DNA from: Acutalibacter sp. 1XD8-36
GTDB taxonomy: Bacteria > Bacillota > Clostridia > Oscillospirales > Acutalibacteraceae
Direction: 5' to 3'
Assembly: GCF_009917525.1 (NCBI RefSeq)
Contig: NZ_QZDU01000002.1
Span: 434,001-498,000 of the forward strand
Length of the DNA: 64,000 bases
Shown here: positions 52,249-61,270 of the stretch, one piece after another
How positions within the stretch are numbered: position 1 is the first letter of the stretch
Layout of the letters: the number at the start of each line of letters is the position of its first letter
Made by a program: the position numbers and the translations under genes
Notes under the pieces: generated by a model
What the model was told of the DNA's origin: nothing
Database searches by the model: none
What the model saw: only the letters and a program-made list of their open reading frames with translations

Positions 52249-52809
52249 TTACACCAGGCCGTCCTGTTCCTCCTGCATCTGTACACCCTGGGCGAATATC
52301 TGGGCGACGCAGAGGACTATCACGCCGATTATTGCGTTGTCCAGCTTAATATTCACAGCGAATGTTATTACATCCCGGACGAATATCATGCCAAGCAGCG
52401 CAAGGAGAAACTGCAGAAGGACAGTTGAGAGAAAGAGAAAGCCAGCCCTGCGAAGCTTCTCCACATTCTCCCAGCGGAAAGGGGGCCGGGTCTTGGAGTA
52501 TTCCAGCACGGCGTATATCCTGTTAAATGCCGCCGCGCTTATTATGGCCTGGGCACAGCCATAGAGCAGATACAGCACCACGCCTGAGATACTCACCTTG
52601 CCCCCGACAGTGTATGCGGCAACATCGTTTACAGAGAAGCTGACGCCATAGAAATATATACTAATTGGCTTGCCGGAGACCGTGTCCGGGTTTATTATTA
52701 CATGGAATATAAGGACAAAGAAGACAAAGGCTGCAATGATAAATGAGGCCTGGAGAATCAGGGCTATAACTGTTGCGGCCTTTGTCCACGAAGCATTGCG
52801 GGCAGCCAT
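52249..52809 (-). CDS. DUF2975 membrane protein
   Basis: A 186-residue protein with four membrane segments (about 12-34, 62-85, 110-132, 145-170). The layout and linkage to a small XRE regulator match DUF2975 proteins, whose function is unknown. I start at ATG 52807-52809, with GGAGGTG six bases upstream; an upstream ATG at 52851 would add 14 residues. Confidence 0.82.
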   Translation of the reverse strand: MAARNASWTKAATVIALILQASFIIAAFVFFVLIFHVIINPDTVSGKPISIYFYGVSFSVNDVAAYTVGGKVSISGVVLYLLYGCAQAIISAAAFNRIYAVLEYSKTRPPFRWENVEKLRRAGFLFLSTVLLQFLLALLGMIFVRDVITFAVNIKLDNAIIGVIVLCVAQIFAQGVQMQEEQDGLV

Positions 52810-52875
52810 AAAAGACACCTCCACTGAGTTTATGGCTTCATTATAGCCCATACTATATTGCTTGTCAATATATAT

Positions 52876-53538
52876 TTATCGTTTATCGATAATATCTTCT
52901 AAGGCGGCAGCGTCACCAGCCAGGTACTTCGCCCCGTGCTCCAAAAGCTCCTCTTCTGTGCGGAAGCCCCAGAGCACCCCGCAGGAATCCATGCCGGCGT
53001 TTTTTGCCGTGTCCATGTCCACTCCGCTGTCACCGATATACAGCACGTCCCCGGGGGACACCCCCAGCTCCCGCGCCATAGCCAGGGCCGCGGTGGGGTC
53101 TGGCTTAGCCGGGACGCCCGGAAGCTGGCCGCGGACGGCTCCGGGAGTGTCCCCGTAGAGCTTTGAGACTATGGCCCGGGTCATATTGTCCGGCTTATTG
53201 GAGAGGACCCCCAGCCTAACGCCATTTGATTTAAGCCTTGAGAGCAGGCCCTGAAGGCCCGGATAGGCCGTCACAAGGTGCATGGGCCGGCTCTCATACC
53301 GGCGGTCGTACTCGGCGCGGAAATTTTTTATTTCAGCCTCGCTTAAACCGGCGCCAACCCGGGCCAGCATCCGGCGTATCAGCATGTCCGCGCCGTTGCC
53401 CACCAGAAGTTTGTATTCCTCCGGGTCGATGGAGGGATACCCAAAGGCGTTAAGCGTACCGTTGCCGAAACAGGCTATGGATTGGAGGGTGTCGGCAAGG
53501 GTGCCGTCCAAATCAAAAATGCAGGCTTTATATGGCAT
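52876..53538 (-). CDS. HAD-superfamily hydrolase, phosphoglycolate-phosphatase-like
   Basis: A 220-residue phosphatase. Motif I is FDLDGTLADT (7-16), with nucleophile D8 and acid/base D10. Motif II is LGVLSNKPD, motif III has the KPDPTAAL lysine, and motif IV is YIGDSGVDMDTAKNAG. The cap region follows motif I. The subfamily includes phosphoglycolate phosphatase, PpaX-like pyrophosphatases and related enzymes; substrate is unproven. It has its own promoter, divergent from the alpha/beta hydrolase. Confidence 0.88.
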   Translation of the reverse strand: MPYKACIFDLDGTLADTLQSIACFGNGTLNAFGYPSIDPEEYKLLVGNGADMLIRRMLARVGAGLSEAEIKNFRAEYDRRYESRPMHLVTAYPGLQGLLSRLKSNGVRLGVLSNKPDNMTRAIVSKLYGDTPGAVRGQLPGVPAKPDPTAALAMARELGVSPGDVLYIGDSGVDMDTAKNAGMDSCGVLWGFRTEEELLEHGAKYLAGDAAALEDIIDKR

Positions 53539-53571
53539 TTATATTACCTCGGTTCCTATTGTATTGACAAT

Positions 53572-53600
53572 ATTATAGCCCAGCCGGAGCCGAAAAGCAA
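53572..53600 (-). promoter_or_regulatory. SigA-type promoter of the HAD phosphatase
   Basis: Minus-strand TTGCTT (53595-53600), 17 bases, TATAAT (53572-53577). Confidence 0.6.
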
Positions 53601-53609
53601 TGGGGCGGC

Positions 53610-53638
53610 TTGAATCCGCTTGGAGCCCGTGGTATAAT
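53610..53638 (+). promoter_or_regulatory. SigA-type promoter of the alpha/beta hydrolase
   Basis: TTGAAT (53610-53615), 17 bases, TATAAT (53633-53638). Only 9 bases separate its -35 from the divergent HAD promoter -35. Confidence 0.75.
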
Positions 53639-53667
53639 CATGAGAAAAAGCGCAAGGAGATGTCCTC

Positions 53668-54300
53668 ATGACAAGAATATTCATACACGGCACCGGGCAT
53701 AAGGCGGCAAGCTGGAAGGAGACGCTCTCATATATGCAGGACTCCGTAGATACTCTCTGCCCGGACCTGGGCTCTATTCTAAACGGCAGGGATGTGGTCT
53801 ATGAAAACCTCTACTCCGCCTTTGCCGAATACTGCGCCGGGGCCGGGGAGCAGGTCCAGCTTTGCGGGCTGTCCCTGGGCGGAGTGCTGGCGCTGAACTA
53901 CACCCTGGATTTCCCGGAGAGGGTGGAGTCCCTGGTGCTTATCGGCACTCCCCACAAGGTGCCGAAGGCGGCGTTGGCCTTTCAAAGCGCTATCTTCCGC
54001 CTCATTCCCGGGCGGGCCTTTAAGGACATGGCCTTTGACAAGCGCGGCACCTTTTCCCTGACAAGCTCCCTGAAGGATATGGACTTCAGCTCCAGAACGG
54101 GGGAGGTACGGTGCCCCACGCTGATAATCTGCGGGGAGAAGGACAGGGCCAATATTGAGTCGGCGCGGTTCCTAGCCCGTGGCATTAAGGGTGCGGAGCT
54201 GAGGATTATCGAAGGTGCCGGGCACGTGGTGAGCGAGGAGAGGCCCGAGGCGCTGGCGGGGGTGCTGACGGACTTTTTCAGGAACGTCGAGAGGCATTAA
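53668..54300 (+). CDS. Alpha/beta-fold hydrolase
   Basis: A 210-residue serine hydrolase. The nucleophile elbow is CGLSLGGVLA (about 71-80). The Asp is in CGEKDRANIE and the His in GAGHVVSEERPE. HGTGHKAAS near the N-terminus forms the oxyanion region. There is no signal peptide. It is compact, lacking a large lid. The substrate is unknown. Confidence 0.85.
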   Translation: MTRIFIHGTGHKAASWKETLSYMQDSVDTLCPDLGSILNGRDVVYENLYSAFAEYCAGAGEQVQLCGLSLGGVLALNYTLDFPERVESLVLIGTPHKVPKAALAFQSAIFRLIPGRAFKDMAFDKRGTFSLTSSLKDMDFSSRTGEVRCPTLIICGEKDRANIESARFLARGIKGAELRIIEGAGHVVSEERPEALAGVLTDFFRNVERH

Positions 54301-54351
54301 ACATACCAAAACAAAATGTAATGTCAAACCATGTTTGTATAATCGACCTGG

Positions 54352-54380
54352 TTGATTTTAGCGGGGCAAAGTGATACAAT
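54352..54380 (+). promoter_or_regulatory. SigA-type promoter of the malic enzyme gene
   Basis: TTGATT (54352-54357), 17 bases, TACAAT (54375-54380), 34 bases before the ATG. Confidence 0.7.
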
Positions 54381-54414
54381 ATTTTTATTAGCCTAAAGAA
54401 AACGAGGGATATCC

Positions 54415-55587
54415 ATGGATTATAGCAAAAAAGCTTTGGAAATGCACGAAAAATGGCGTGGAAAGATACGCATTGAAACCCCCTGCCCCCTAGACGGCCG
54501 GGACGACCTGTCGGTGGCATATACCCCCGGGGTAGCCGCGCCGTGCCTTGAGATACAGAAGGACCCGGAGAAATCCTTCACCTATACCCGCCGGGGAAAC
54601 CTGGTGGCAGTTGTCACCGACGGCACGGCAGTGCTGGGCCTCGGGGATATCGGGCCCGAGGCGGGAATGCCCGTTATGGAGGGAAAATGCGCGCTGTTTA
54701 AGGCCTTTGCAGGGGTTGACGCCTTCCCTATCTGCATACGCTCCAAGGACGTGGACGAGCTGGTGCGCACTGTGGAGCTTATCGCCGGGTCCTTCGGCGG
54801 GATAAACCTGGAGGATATCGCCGCTCCCAGGTGCTTTGAGGTGGAGCGCCGTCTCAAGGAGCGGCTTGACATACCTGTCTTTCATGACGACCAGCACGGC
54901 ACCGCCGTAGTAACGGTGGCGGCGGTGATAAACGCCTTAAAGGTCGTGGGCAAGGAGACAGGCGGGGTCTCGGCGGTGGTAAACGGCGCGGGCGCGGCGG
55001 GGACGGCCTGCACAAGGCTGCTAATGGCCCTGGGCCTTAAAAACGTGGTGGTCTGCGACAGGCAGGGGGCTTTATGCCCGGGCGAGTCTTGGATGACCCC
55101 CGCCCAGGCTGAGCTGGCGGAGGACACCAACCCTCAGAGAAAGCGCGGTACCCTATCAGAGGTGATAAAGGGGGCCGATGTGTTTATGGGCTTCTCCGCG
55201 CCGGGGTGTGTCAGTAAGGAGATGGTGCAGTCCATGGCGAAGGACGCTATCGTGTTCGGGTGCGCCAACCCCACGCCGGAGATATTCCCCGACGAGGCGA
55301 AAGCGGCTGGGGCCAGGGTCGTGGGCTCCGGGCGGTCGGACTGTGTGAACCAGATAAATAATGTGCTCTGCTTCCCCGGCATTTTCAGGGGCGCTTTGGA
55401 TGTGCGGGCCAAAGAGATAAACGAGGAAATGAAGGTGGCGGCGGCAAGGGCGCTGGCGGGGATAATCCCGGACAGTGAGCTCAGCGAAGATAATATTATC
55501 CCCAGCGCCTTCAATAAGGAGGTCGCGCCCGCTATTGCGGGGGCCGTGGCTCAGGCCGCGAGAGAGACCGGTGCGGCGCGCACATAA
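54415..55587 (+). CDS. NAD(P)-dependent malic enzyme
   Basis: The enzyme decarboxylates malate to pyruvate. The 390-residue protein is the short bacterial type. SVAYTPGVAAPC (34-45), the catalytic Lys in VMEGKCALFK, HDDQHGTAVV and the Rossmann motif NGAGAAGTA are present. The region after the Rossmann strand has VVVCDRQGA, with an acidic Asp that favours NAD over NADP. The extra phosphotransacetylase domain of larger MaeB enzymes is absent. It is monocistronic with the ECF S component downstream. Confidence 0.94.
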   Translation: MDYSKKALEMHEKWRGKIRIETPCPLDGRDDLSVAYTPGVAAPCLEIQKDPEKSFTYTRRGNLVAVVTDGTAVLGLGDIGPEAGMPVMEGKCALFKAFAGVDAFPICIRSKDVDELVRTVELIAGSFGGINLEDIAAPRCFEVERRLKERLDIPVFHDDQHGTAVVTVAAVINALKVVGKETGGVSAVVNGAGAAGTACTRLLMALGLKNVVVCDRQGALCPGESWMTPAQAELAEDTNPQRKRGTLSEVIKGADVFMGFSAPGCVSKEMVQSMAKDAIVFGCANPTPEIFPDEAKAAGARVVGSGRSDCVNQINNVLCFPGIFRGALDVRAKEINEEMKVAAARALAGIIPDSELSEDNIIPSAFNKEVAPAIAGAVAQAARETGAART

Positions 55588-55655
55588 TCTTAGTGAATAT
55601 TCCCGACGGACAAGAGCCGGAAATATATATTTAAGTTATGAGAGGAATGGTTCGT

Positions 55656-56222
55656 ATGGAGAAGCAAACAAAAATCTATAAGATAGCCGCTGTAAGCGTG
55701 TTCGCGGCGCTGGTGTTCGTGTCGAACTACTTGAGCGTGCCCGTACCGGTGGCAATCGGGAGCGTGAGCCGCATACACCTGGGCAATATCTTCTGCCTGC
55801 TGTCCGGCTTTGTGCTGGGGCCGGTGGGAGGAGGGCTTGCCGCGGGCATTGGCTCGGGACTATATGACCTGACGAACCCGGCGTATATTACAAGCGCGCC
55901 ATTCACCTTTGCATTCAAGTTCCTGCTGGCGGCGGCATGCGGGCTGGTGGCTTATGCCAGGGGGGCCAGGGCAGAGAACCATGTGCAGAATATCGTTGCG
56001 GCTGTGGCGGGCAGTGCCACTTATATGGTGCTGTACTTGGGCAAGGCGTTTGTTGAAGGGATGATGCTTGGCAGCGAGATTGGCGCGGTGCTGACCGCTG
56101 TGGCGACGAAGGCGGTGACGTCCAGCATCAATGCGGCTATTGCAGTGGTGGTGTCGGTGCCGCTGTGCGCGGCAGTAAGGCTGGCGCTGAAGAAAAGCAG
56201 GCTGTTGGAGAAGATGGGGTAA
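55656..56222 (+). CDS. ECF transporter S component, substrate unknown
   Basis: A 188-residue membrane protein with about five to six helices. The IGSVSRIHLGNIFCLLSGFVLGP segment (around 34-56) and GGLAAGIGSGLYDL are the S-component family pattern. Family members import vitamins such as pantothenate, folate, niacin or coenzyme precursors; the substrate cannot be told here, and no riboswitch is seen in the 68-base gap. The start at ATG 55656 has GAGG 10 bases upstream. Its TAA stop is the first part of dispersed repeat copy C. Confidence 0.85.
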   Translation: MEKQTKIYKIAAVSVFAALVFVSNYLSVPVPVAIGSVSRIHLGNIFCLLSGFVLGPVGGGLAAGIGSGLYDLTNPAYITSAPFTFAFKFLLAAACGLVAYARGARAENHVQNIVAAVAGSATYMVLYLGKAFVEGMMLGSEIGAVLTAVATKAVTSSINAAIAVVVSVPLCAAVRLALKKSRLLEKMG

Positions 56223-56262
56223 AAGTTTCGTCAGCCTTTTCAAAGGTTGCAGGGTTTGGGGC
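56221..56262 (+). repeat. Dispersed palindromic repeat, copy C (partial)
   Basis: The sequence starts AAAAGTTTCGTC at the TAA stop of the ECF gene, then CAGCCTTTTCAAAGGTTG (one mismatch in the stem) and GCAGGGTTTGGGGC. It is a degenerate copy of the units at 18376 and 42056, oriented the same way relative to its gene as copy B. Confidence 0.75.
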
Positions 56263-56323
56263 CGTTGACATTCCCTGCGCGAAGCCGCCCCAAGGTCTTG
56301 GCTTTGAGCGAAGCGAAAAAATC

Positions 56324-56353
56324 TGCTCCCTTATCCAAACGGATAAGGGAGCA
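56324..56353 (+). terminator. Bidirectional terminator
   Basis: TGCTCCCTTATCC (56324-56336) and GGATAAGGGAGCA (56341-56353) form a perfect 13-bp stem with an AAAC loop. T-runs lie on both strands, ending the convergent ECF and XRE genes. Confidence 0.92.
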
Positions 56354-56359
56354 ATATTT

Positions 56360-56971
56360 TTATCTTTTACGCTTTAGCAAAATCACTGCCGCCACTGCTA
56401 TAGCCAGATACATCACCCCAAAAGCCACAAACTGCCGGATTTCCACCGGATAAGGCGACATCGGCCACTCAAGGAGCGAAGCCCCGCGGGTAAAAATCCC
56501 GGCCAGCATGGAACAGGGCATAAACGCAACTCCCATAATCATAAGCAGCTTTGTCCAGAAGCTGGGCCGCTGGTCCGACAGGACACGGCCGAAAAAGTAC
56601 CCGGCGATACCCACCGCCTGGATAATCATAGAGCTGAAGGCGTCGGCAAGATTCTGAGAGCTATACCAGCTTGAGCACCCGGCTATCACTCCGATAGCTA
56701 CCATGACCGGCGCTCCGACATAGAGCACCCGGCTGCCCAGGCGGGCATCGTCCTGGTCTTTTGCGGGAGCCGGCTCAATCCCCTTTAAGAGGAAGTCGGT
56801 AGTCACCTCAAATATCTCGCTCAAGGCTATCACCTTGTCAATGTCGGGCATAGACTGCTCGCTCTCCCACTTGCTGACTGCCTGGCGGGTGACGCCCACC
56901 CTGTCCGCCAGTTCCTCCTGGGACATGCCCCTAATCTTTCTCAGGGACTGGATACGGTCTGACAAGTTCAT
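56360..56971 (-). CDS. XRE-family regulator with membrane C-terminus
   Basis: A 203-residue protein. The N-terminal helix-turn-helix (about 5-60) has [23 protein letters not shown] linker and four hydrophobic segments follow (about 90-110, 118-140, 150-165, 180-200). Such hybrids are thought to sense the membrane or to be regulated by it. The gene is transcribed towards the ECF gene. The target is unknown. Confidence 0.85.
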   Translation of the reverse strand: MNLSDRIQSLRKIRGMSQEELADRVGVTRQAVSKWESEQSMPDIDKVIALSEIFEVTTDFLLKGIEPAPAKDQDDARLGSRVLYVGAPVMVAIGVIAGCSSWYSSQNLADAFSSMIIQAVGIAGYFFGRVLSDQRPSFWTKLLMIMGVAFMPCSMLAGIFTRGASLLEWPMSPYPVEIRQFVAFGVMYLAIAVAAVILLKRKR

Positions 56972-57090
56972 GCTGCAACACTCCTTTGGATTTAGTATGG
57001 CTTAATATTACAGCATGAGCCGGTTGCGGGGCAAGAAAGCAGGGCGGGAAATGTGTCAACCGGGGGTTGCGGGGGGTCATTCCTCCGGAA

Positions 57091-57432
57091 TTAAAGGAGG
57101 AACAGTGATATTCCAACGGACACACCCATCAGCACAGCGCCGGGCGGAGGCGCATTTGTCGGCAGCTGAGCGTTTATGGGTATTGCAGAGACAATAGACG
57201 TAGTTCCGTCGGCGTAGGTGAGGAGAGCGGAACCGGACTGATTGGGTTCTATAGACACGATAGGATTATCCGGCTCGGAGAAGCGCTTGTAGTACAGCTG
57301 CTTCAGATACGCCGAATCTTCCGCAGGAGCGCCCCCTTTTGAGTCTGCCTGCGCGGGTACCGCCAGGGATGAAAATACCAATATAAGGGCTGATAATAAT
57401 GTAAACAGCTTCCGGACTGTCTGGGCTTCCAT
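57091..57432 (-). CDS. Small secreted or membrane-anchored hypothetical protein
   Basis: A 113-residue protein with a signal peptide (FTLLSALILVFSSLAVPAQA, about 10-29) and a hydrophobic C-terminal end (GAVLMGVSVGISLFLL). The middle has short polar beta-like stretches with IVSIEPNQSGSALLTY and TTSIVSAIP. It has GAGGTG seven bases before the ATG and a near-consensus promoter, so it is probably expressed. No homologous family is recognised. Confidence 0.7.
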   Translation of the reverse strand: MEAQTVRKLFTLLSALILVFSSLAVPAQADSKGGAPAEDSAYLKQLYYKRFSEPDNPIVSIEPNQSGSALLTYADGTTSIVSAIPINAQLPTNAPPPGAVLMGVSVGISLFLL

Positions 57433-57460
57433 TGACTGTCACCTCAATTCTTTAATATAA

Positions 57461-57489
57461 ATTATACAGTGACTTTTAGGTTTTGCCAA
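57461..57489 (-). promoter_or_regulatory. SigA-type promoter of the 113-residue ORF
   Basis: Minus-strand TTGGCA (57484-57489), 17 bases, TATAAT (57461-57466). It lies just after the ABC operon. Confidence 0.75.
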
Positions 57490-57507
57490 GACATAATTTT
57501 AATTTTT

Positions 57508-59277
57508 TCAATCCTCCAGCTGAGCCGTATAAAGATGGTAATACTTCCCCTTCTTCTCAATGAGCTCCTTATGGCTGCCCATCTCCGCAATACCCTTGTC
57601 GGAGATATAGAGTATGCGGTCGCAGTTTTTGATGGTGGAAAGGCGGTGGGCGATGATGAAGGAGGTGCGGCCCTTTAAGAGGGCGTTCAGTCCCTGCTGG
57701 ACCAGTCTCTCGGTTTTGGCGTCAATAGAGGAGGTCGCCTCGTCCAGTACCAGAATCTTCGGGTCGCTGAGTAGGGTTCTCGCAAAGGCCACCAGCTGAC
57801 GCTGGCCCTGGCTGAGCCTGGAGCCCCGCTCGTTCACCTGGGTGTAATAGCCGCCCTCCATTTGGCTTATGAACTCATGGGCACAGACGGTCTTCGCGGC
57901 CTCTATGACCTCCTCGTCGGTGGCGTCCAGCCTGCCATAGCGGATATTGTCCATAATGGTGCCGGAGAATATAAAGCTGTCCTGAAGCATTATACCCATC
58001 TGGGAGCGCAGGGAGTGCAGGGTCACATTCGCAATATCATGGCCGTCCAGAAGCACCTGCCCGCCGGTGAGGTTATAGAAGCGGGACAGCAGGTTTACAA
58101 CCGTAGTCTTACCCGCGCCCGTGGGGCCCACCAATGCTACGGACTCGCCGGGGTTCACGTTCAGATTAAAGTTTTCAAGGACATTCACTGTGCCGTCGTA
58201 GGAGAATATAACGTCCTTAAAGGTGACCTGCCCCTTAATTGGCGGCAGCTCAGCGGCATTCGGTGCGTCGTCCACAGTTATGGGCTCATCCATCATCTCG
58301 AAGATACGCTCAAGATAGGCCACGGCGTTTATGAAGGTGTTATAGAGGTTTGACAGGTTTAAAAGGGGCTGCCAGAAGCGCCAGGCGTATGAGGACAGGG
58401 CGATTATGGTGCCTATCTGCATGGTGGGGCCGAGTACCGTAAGGCCCACGATATACATTGCCCCCACGACCCAAACGGAGATATTGTCCACAGACACCCA
58501 GATAAGGTTAGAGGTGTACTGCGCCTTCATCCAGGTGCGGTAACAGTTCTTATTGAGCCGGTCATAAATTTCGGCGTTCTCCTCCTCCCTGGTAAAAGCC
58601 TGGGTTATTTTCATGCCGTCCAGGCTCTCGTGAAGGTAGGCGTTAAGGTTGGAGCTCTTGTTGGATACATCCTGCCAGGCCCTGCGCTGGGCGGGCTTTA
58701 TTATCATAACCACTACCAGCAGCAGCGGCACGCCTGCCATAACCACCAGGGACAGACGCACATCACAGATGAGCATAAAGACGGCGATAAGCACCAGGTT
58801 AAATATCTCTAAAACAAAGTTTATAATGCCGTTTGAGAGCGCGTCGGAGACGCTGTTGATATAGTTTATAACCCTTGTAAGTATCTTTCCATGGGGCCTG
58901 TCGTCATAGAACTGGAATGGAAGCTTCTGCAAATGTGCAAAGAGGTCCTTGCGGATATCGTAGACAATGTCCTGGCCCACGGATATCATGTACTTGCTTC
59001 TTGCCCTGCCGAACATGATGGAGGTGATAATAGCCGCCAGCATACAGACGCTGAGCAGTACAAGCTCCTTCCAGTCCTTATTGGGCACGGACACATTTAT
59101 GCCCCTCTGTACCAATAATGGGCCTACCAGGGCCGCCGCGGCCGAGACCGCGGAATAGAACAGGGACAGCACCATCTTTTTCTTGTGCCTGCCGATATAT
59201 GTACCGGCCCTCAAAAGGTGTTTTATATTAAACGGGGTTTCCAGGTTCTCGTCAACGTCAAATCGGTTGCGCGCCAT
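57508..59277 (-). CDS. ABC exporter half-transporter, catalytic-site subunit
   Basis: A 589-residue type IV ABC protein: six membrane helices (to about 320), then an ATPase domain. Walker A is GPTGAGKTT, the signature is SRLSQGQRQ, Walker B is ILVLDEATSS with the catalytic Glu present, and the H-loop His is in IIAHRLST. It begins directly after the stop of the next gene upstream (TGAATG). The pair is expected to form a heterodimeric multidrug or lipid exporter of the BmrCD/TM287-288 type. Its Glu Walker B suggests it provides the active half-site. Confidence 0.93.
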   Translation of the reverse strand: MARNRFDVDENLETPFNIKHLLRAGTYIGRHKKKMVLSLFYSAVSAAAALVGPLLVQRGINVSVPNKDWKELVLLSVCMLAAIITSIMFGRARSKYMISVGQDIVYDIRKDLFAHLQKLPFQFYDDRPHGKILTRVINYINSVSDALSNGIINFVLEIFNLVLIAVFMLICDVRLSLVVMAGVPLLLVVVMIIKPAQRRAWQDVSNKSSNLNAYLHESLDGMKITQAFTREEENAEIYDRLNKNCYRTWMKAQYTSNLIWVSVDNISVWVVGAMYIVGLTVLGPTMQIGTIIALSSYAWRFWQPLLNLSNLYNTFINAVAYLERIFEMMDEPITVDDAPNAAELPPIKGQVTFKDVIFSYDGTVNVLENFNLNVNPGESVALVGPTGAGKTTVVNLLSRFYNLTGGQVLLDGHDIANVTLHSLRSQMGIMLQDSFIFSGTIMDNIRYGRLDATDEEVIEAAKTVCAHEFISQMEGGYYTQVNERGSRLSQGQRQLVAFARTLLSDPKILVLDEATSSIDAKTERLVQQGLNALLKGRTSFIIAHRLSTIKNCDRILYISDKGIAEMGSHKELIEKKGKYYHLYTAQLED

Positions 59278-61047
59278 TCAGCCCACCTCCTTCTCAGCTT
59301 CATCCTGTCCGTTCTGTAAGAGGAATACCTCCCTATAGTACCCGGGCTTCTGGGACAGCTCCTGGTGGGTGCCAATGTCCGTGATACGCCCGTTCTCAAT
59401 AACAACTACCTTGTCTGCCCGCTTGGTGGTGGATATACGCTGGGCGACGATTATCTTTGTGCAGGGGAAGTCCAGGCCTGCAAGCTGTCCCTGTATGTAC
59501 TTCTCGGTCTCCAGGTCAACGGCGCTGGTGGTGTCGTCCAGTATCAGTATGCTCGGCCGCACAGCCAGGGCTCTTGCCAGGGCTATTCTCTGCTTCTGCC
59601 CCCCTGAAAGGCCGGTGCCGCGCTCCCCTATCACCGTATCGAAGCCCTCGGTCAGCTTTTCGGCAAAGTCCACATCCGCCATCTTTGCATAGCGCTTCAC
59701 CTCGTCCTCAGGCATGGAGCTGTCGCCGTAGGCTATATTTCCGTCCACCGAGTCTGAGAACAGGAACACATCCTGGGTGGCAATGCCTATAGCCGAGCGC
59801 AGGGACTGTAAATCATACCGTCTTACCGGCACTCCGTCTATGGACACCTCCCCGTTCGTCACGTCCGCAAAGCGGGGTATAAGGCTTATAAGGGACGTCT
59901 TGCCGGCGCCTGTGGGGCCCATGATGGCCACGGTCTCCCCGGGGTTCACCGTGAGGTCGATGTCCCTGAGCACCTCGTTTCCGTGTAGCCTAAGGCCCGC
60001 GGACTTAAACTTTATCTCCCCCTTAATGCGCCCCTCAGGCTTTACTGCATCAGGCCTTGACACCACGGTGGACTTGGCGTAGTACAGCTCGATTATCTTG
60101 CTGCAGCTGGCGAAGAAGCGCTGAAGGTCGTTAAGGTGCATGCCCAGCATACGCATGGGGTCAGAGAGTGTCCAGGTCAGGCCGTTGAACATTGTAAAGG
60201 TGCCTATGGTTATCCTACCGTTAATAAGGAAAATGCCCCCCACTAACAGCACAGCTATAGACAGCGACTGGCTCAGGGTCTCTATATATGGGCTGAACTT
60301 CAGCCAGAGCAGGGAGGAGGTCTTGTTGGCCTCCCTATAGGCCTGGTTTTTTTCATCGAAGCGGGCTATCTCGTAGTCCTCCCTTGCGAAGGCCTTTACT
60401 ACCCTGTTGCCCGATATGTTCTCCTGGGCGGCGGTGTTGAGCTCCGAGAGCTTCTCCCTCACGTCTACATACAGAGGGCGCACGCGCTTTGAGAACATAT
60501 AGGTGAGGAAGAAGATAAACGGGGTCACAGCCAGCATAGTGAGGGCAAACTGCCAGTCGGTGACCAAAAAGGTGATGCCTGTGGTGAGGAACAGCACAAT
60601 GCCGCTTATAAGCTGGCGTATCACCCAGCAGACCGCGTGGCGTATCATGTCCATGTCGCCTGTGAGCCGGGTCATCAGGTCGCCGGTGCGGTAGGTCCCG
60701 TAGAAGGCCTGGTCCTGCTCCTGCATGTTCTTGTACAGGTCCCGGCGCAGCTCGTAAATAAGCTTCTGGGAGCAGGTCTCATACATCATTATCTGCAGAT
60801 ACCCGTACCCCGTGCGGAACAGCACAAAGCCCACCAGTATAGCTACAAGCACGGCAAGCTCGTGCATAACCTCTGGGGTCACTACGCCCGATTCCTGTAA
60901 GGGGTTGAACACTGTGTCCATTATCCTGGCGGTTATCACGGAGTTGCCCAGGGCCAGGACAGCCAGGGCGGCGGTGGAAAACAGGGCGAACACATACCGG
61001 CGGTGGCTGCCCGCCATGCGTGCCCATACCCATCTCAGCTGGAACAT
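59278..61047 (-). CDS. ABC exporter half-transporter, degenerate-site subunit
   Basis: Also 589 residues with six membrane helices and an ATPase domain. Walker A is GPTGAGKTS and the signature is LSGGQKQR. Walker B reads ILILDDTTSA, so Asp replaces the catalytic Glu, and the H-loop His is Gln (IIVAQRISTT). These changes mark the non-hydrolytic half of heterodimeric exporters. It forms the upstream half of the two-gene operon with the partner at 57508. Substrate is not known. Confidence 0.93.
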   Translation of the reverse strand: MFQLRWVWARMAGSHRRYVFALFSTAALAVLALGNSVITARIMDTVFNPLQESGVVTPEVMHELAVLVAILVGFVLFRTGYGYLQIMMYETCSQKLIYELRRDLYKNMQEQDQAFYGTYRTGDLMTRLTGDMDMIRHAVCWVIRQLISGIVLFLTTGITFLVTDWQFALTMLAVTPFIFFLTYMFSKRVRPLYVDVREKLSELNTAAQENISGNRVVKAFAREDYEIARFDEKNQAYREANKTSSLLWLKFSPYIETLSQSLSIAVLLVGGIFLINGRITIGTFTMFNGLTWTLSDPMRMLGMHLNDLQRFFASCSKIIELYYAKSTVVSRPDAVKPEGRIKGEIKFKSAGLRLHGNEVLRDIDLTVNPGETVAIMGPTGAGKTSLISLIPRFADVTNGEVSIDGVPVRRYDLQSLRSAIGIATQDVFLFSDSVDGNIAYGDSSMPEDEVKRYAKMADVDFAEKLTEGFDTVIGERGTGLSGGQKQRIALARALAVRPSILILDDTTSAVDLETEKYIQGQLAGLDFPCTKIIVAQRISTTKRADKVVVIENGRITDIGTHQELSQKPGYYREVFLLQNGQDEAEKEVG

Positions 61048-61108
61048 TCTAAAATCCCTCCTCTGCTTTTAGCAGGGCCCCTTCCGAGGCGTTTATAAAA
61101 CTTCAACC

Positions 61109-61136
61109 ATTTTAGCTAAAGTAGAAAAAAATGCAA
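61109..61136 (-). promoter_or_regulatory. Candidate promoter of the ABC exporter operon
   Basis: Minus-strand TTGCAT (61131-61136), 16 bases, TAAAAT (61109-61114), about 60 bases before the ATG. GAGGAGGG lies eight bases before the start codon. Confidence 0.5.
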
Positions 61137-61215
61137 GAGGTTTTGCAAAAAAATTCATTTTTCAGCAGGTTGGCAAGTTTTTGCCCACTAAAGCATTTTC
61201 TTATGGGCATAATTG

Positions 61216-61250
61216 AATCCCCGCCCTCCATCTATAGGAAAGCGGGGATT
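61216..61250 (-). terminator. Hairpin after thrS
   Basis: AATCCCCGC (61216-61224) and GCGGGGATT (61242-61250) form a 9-bp stem, 20 bases past the thrS stop. The T-run is weak, so it may be leaky. Confidence 0.55.
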
Positions 61251-61270
61251 TTCACTTAATCAAGCAGAGA

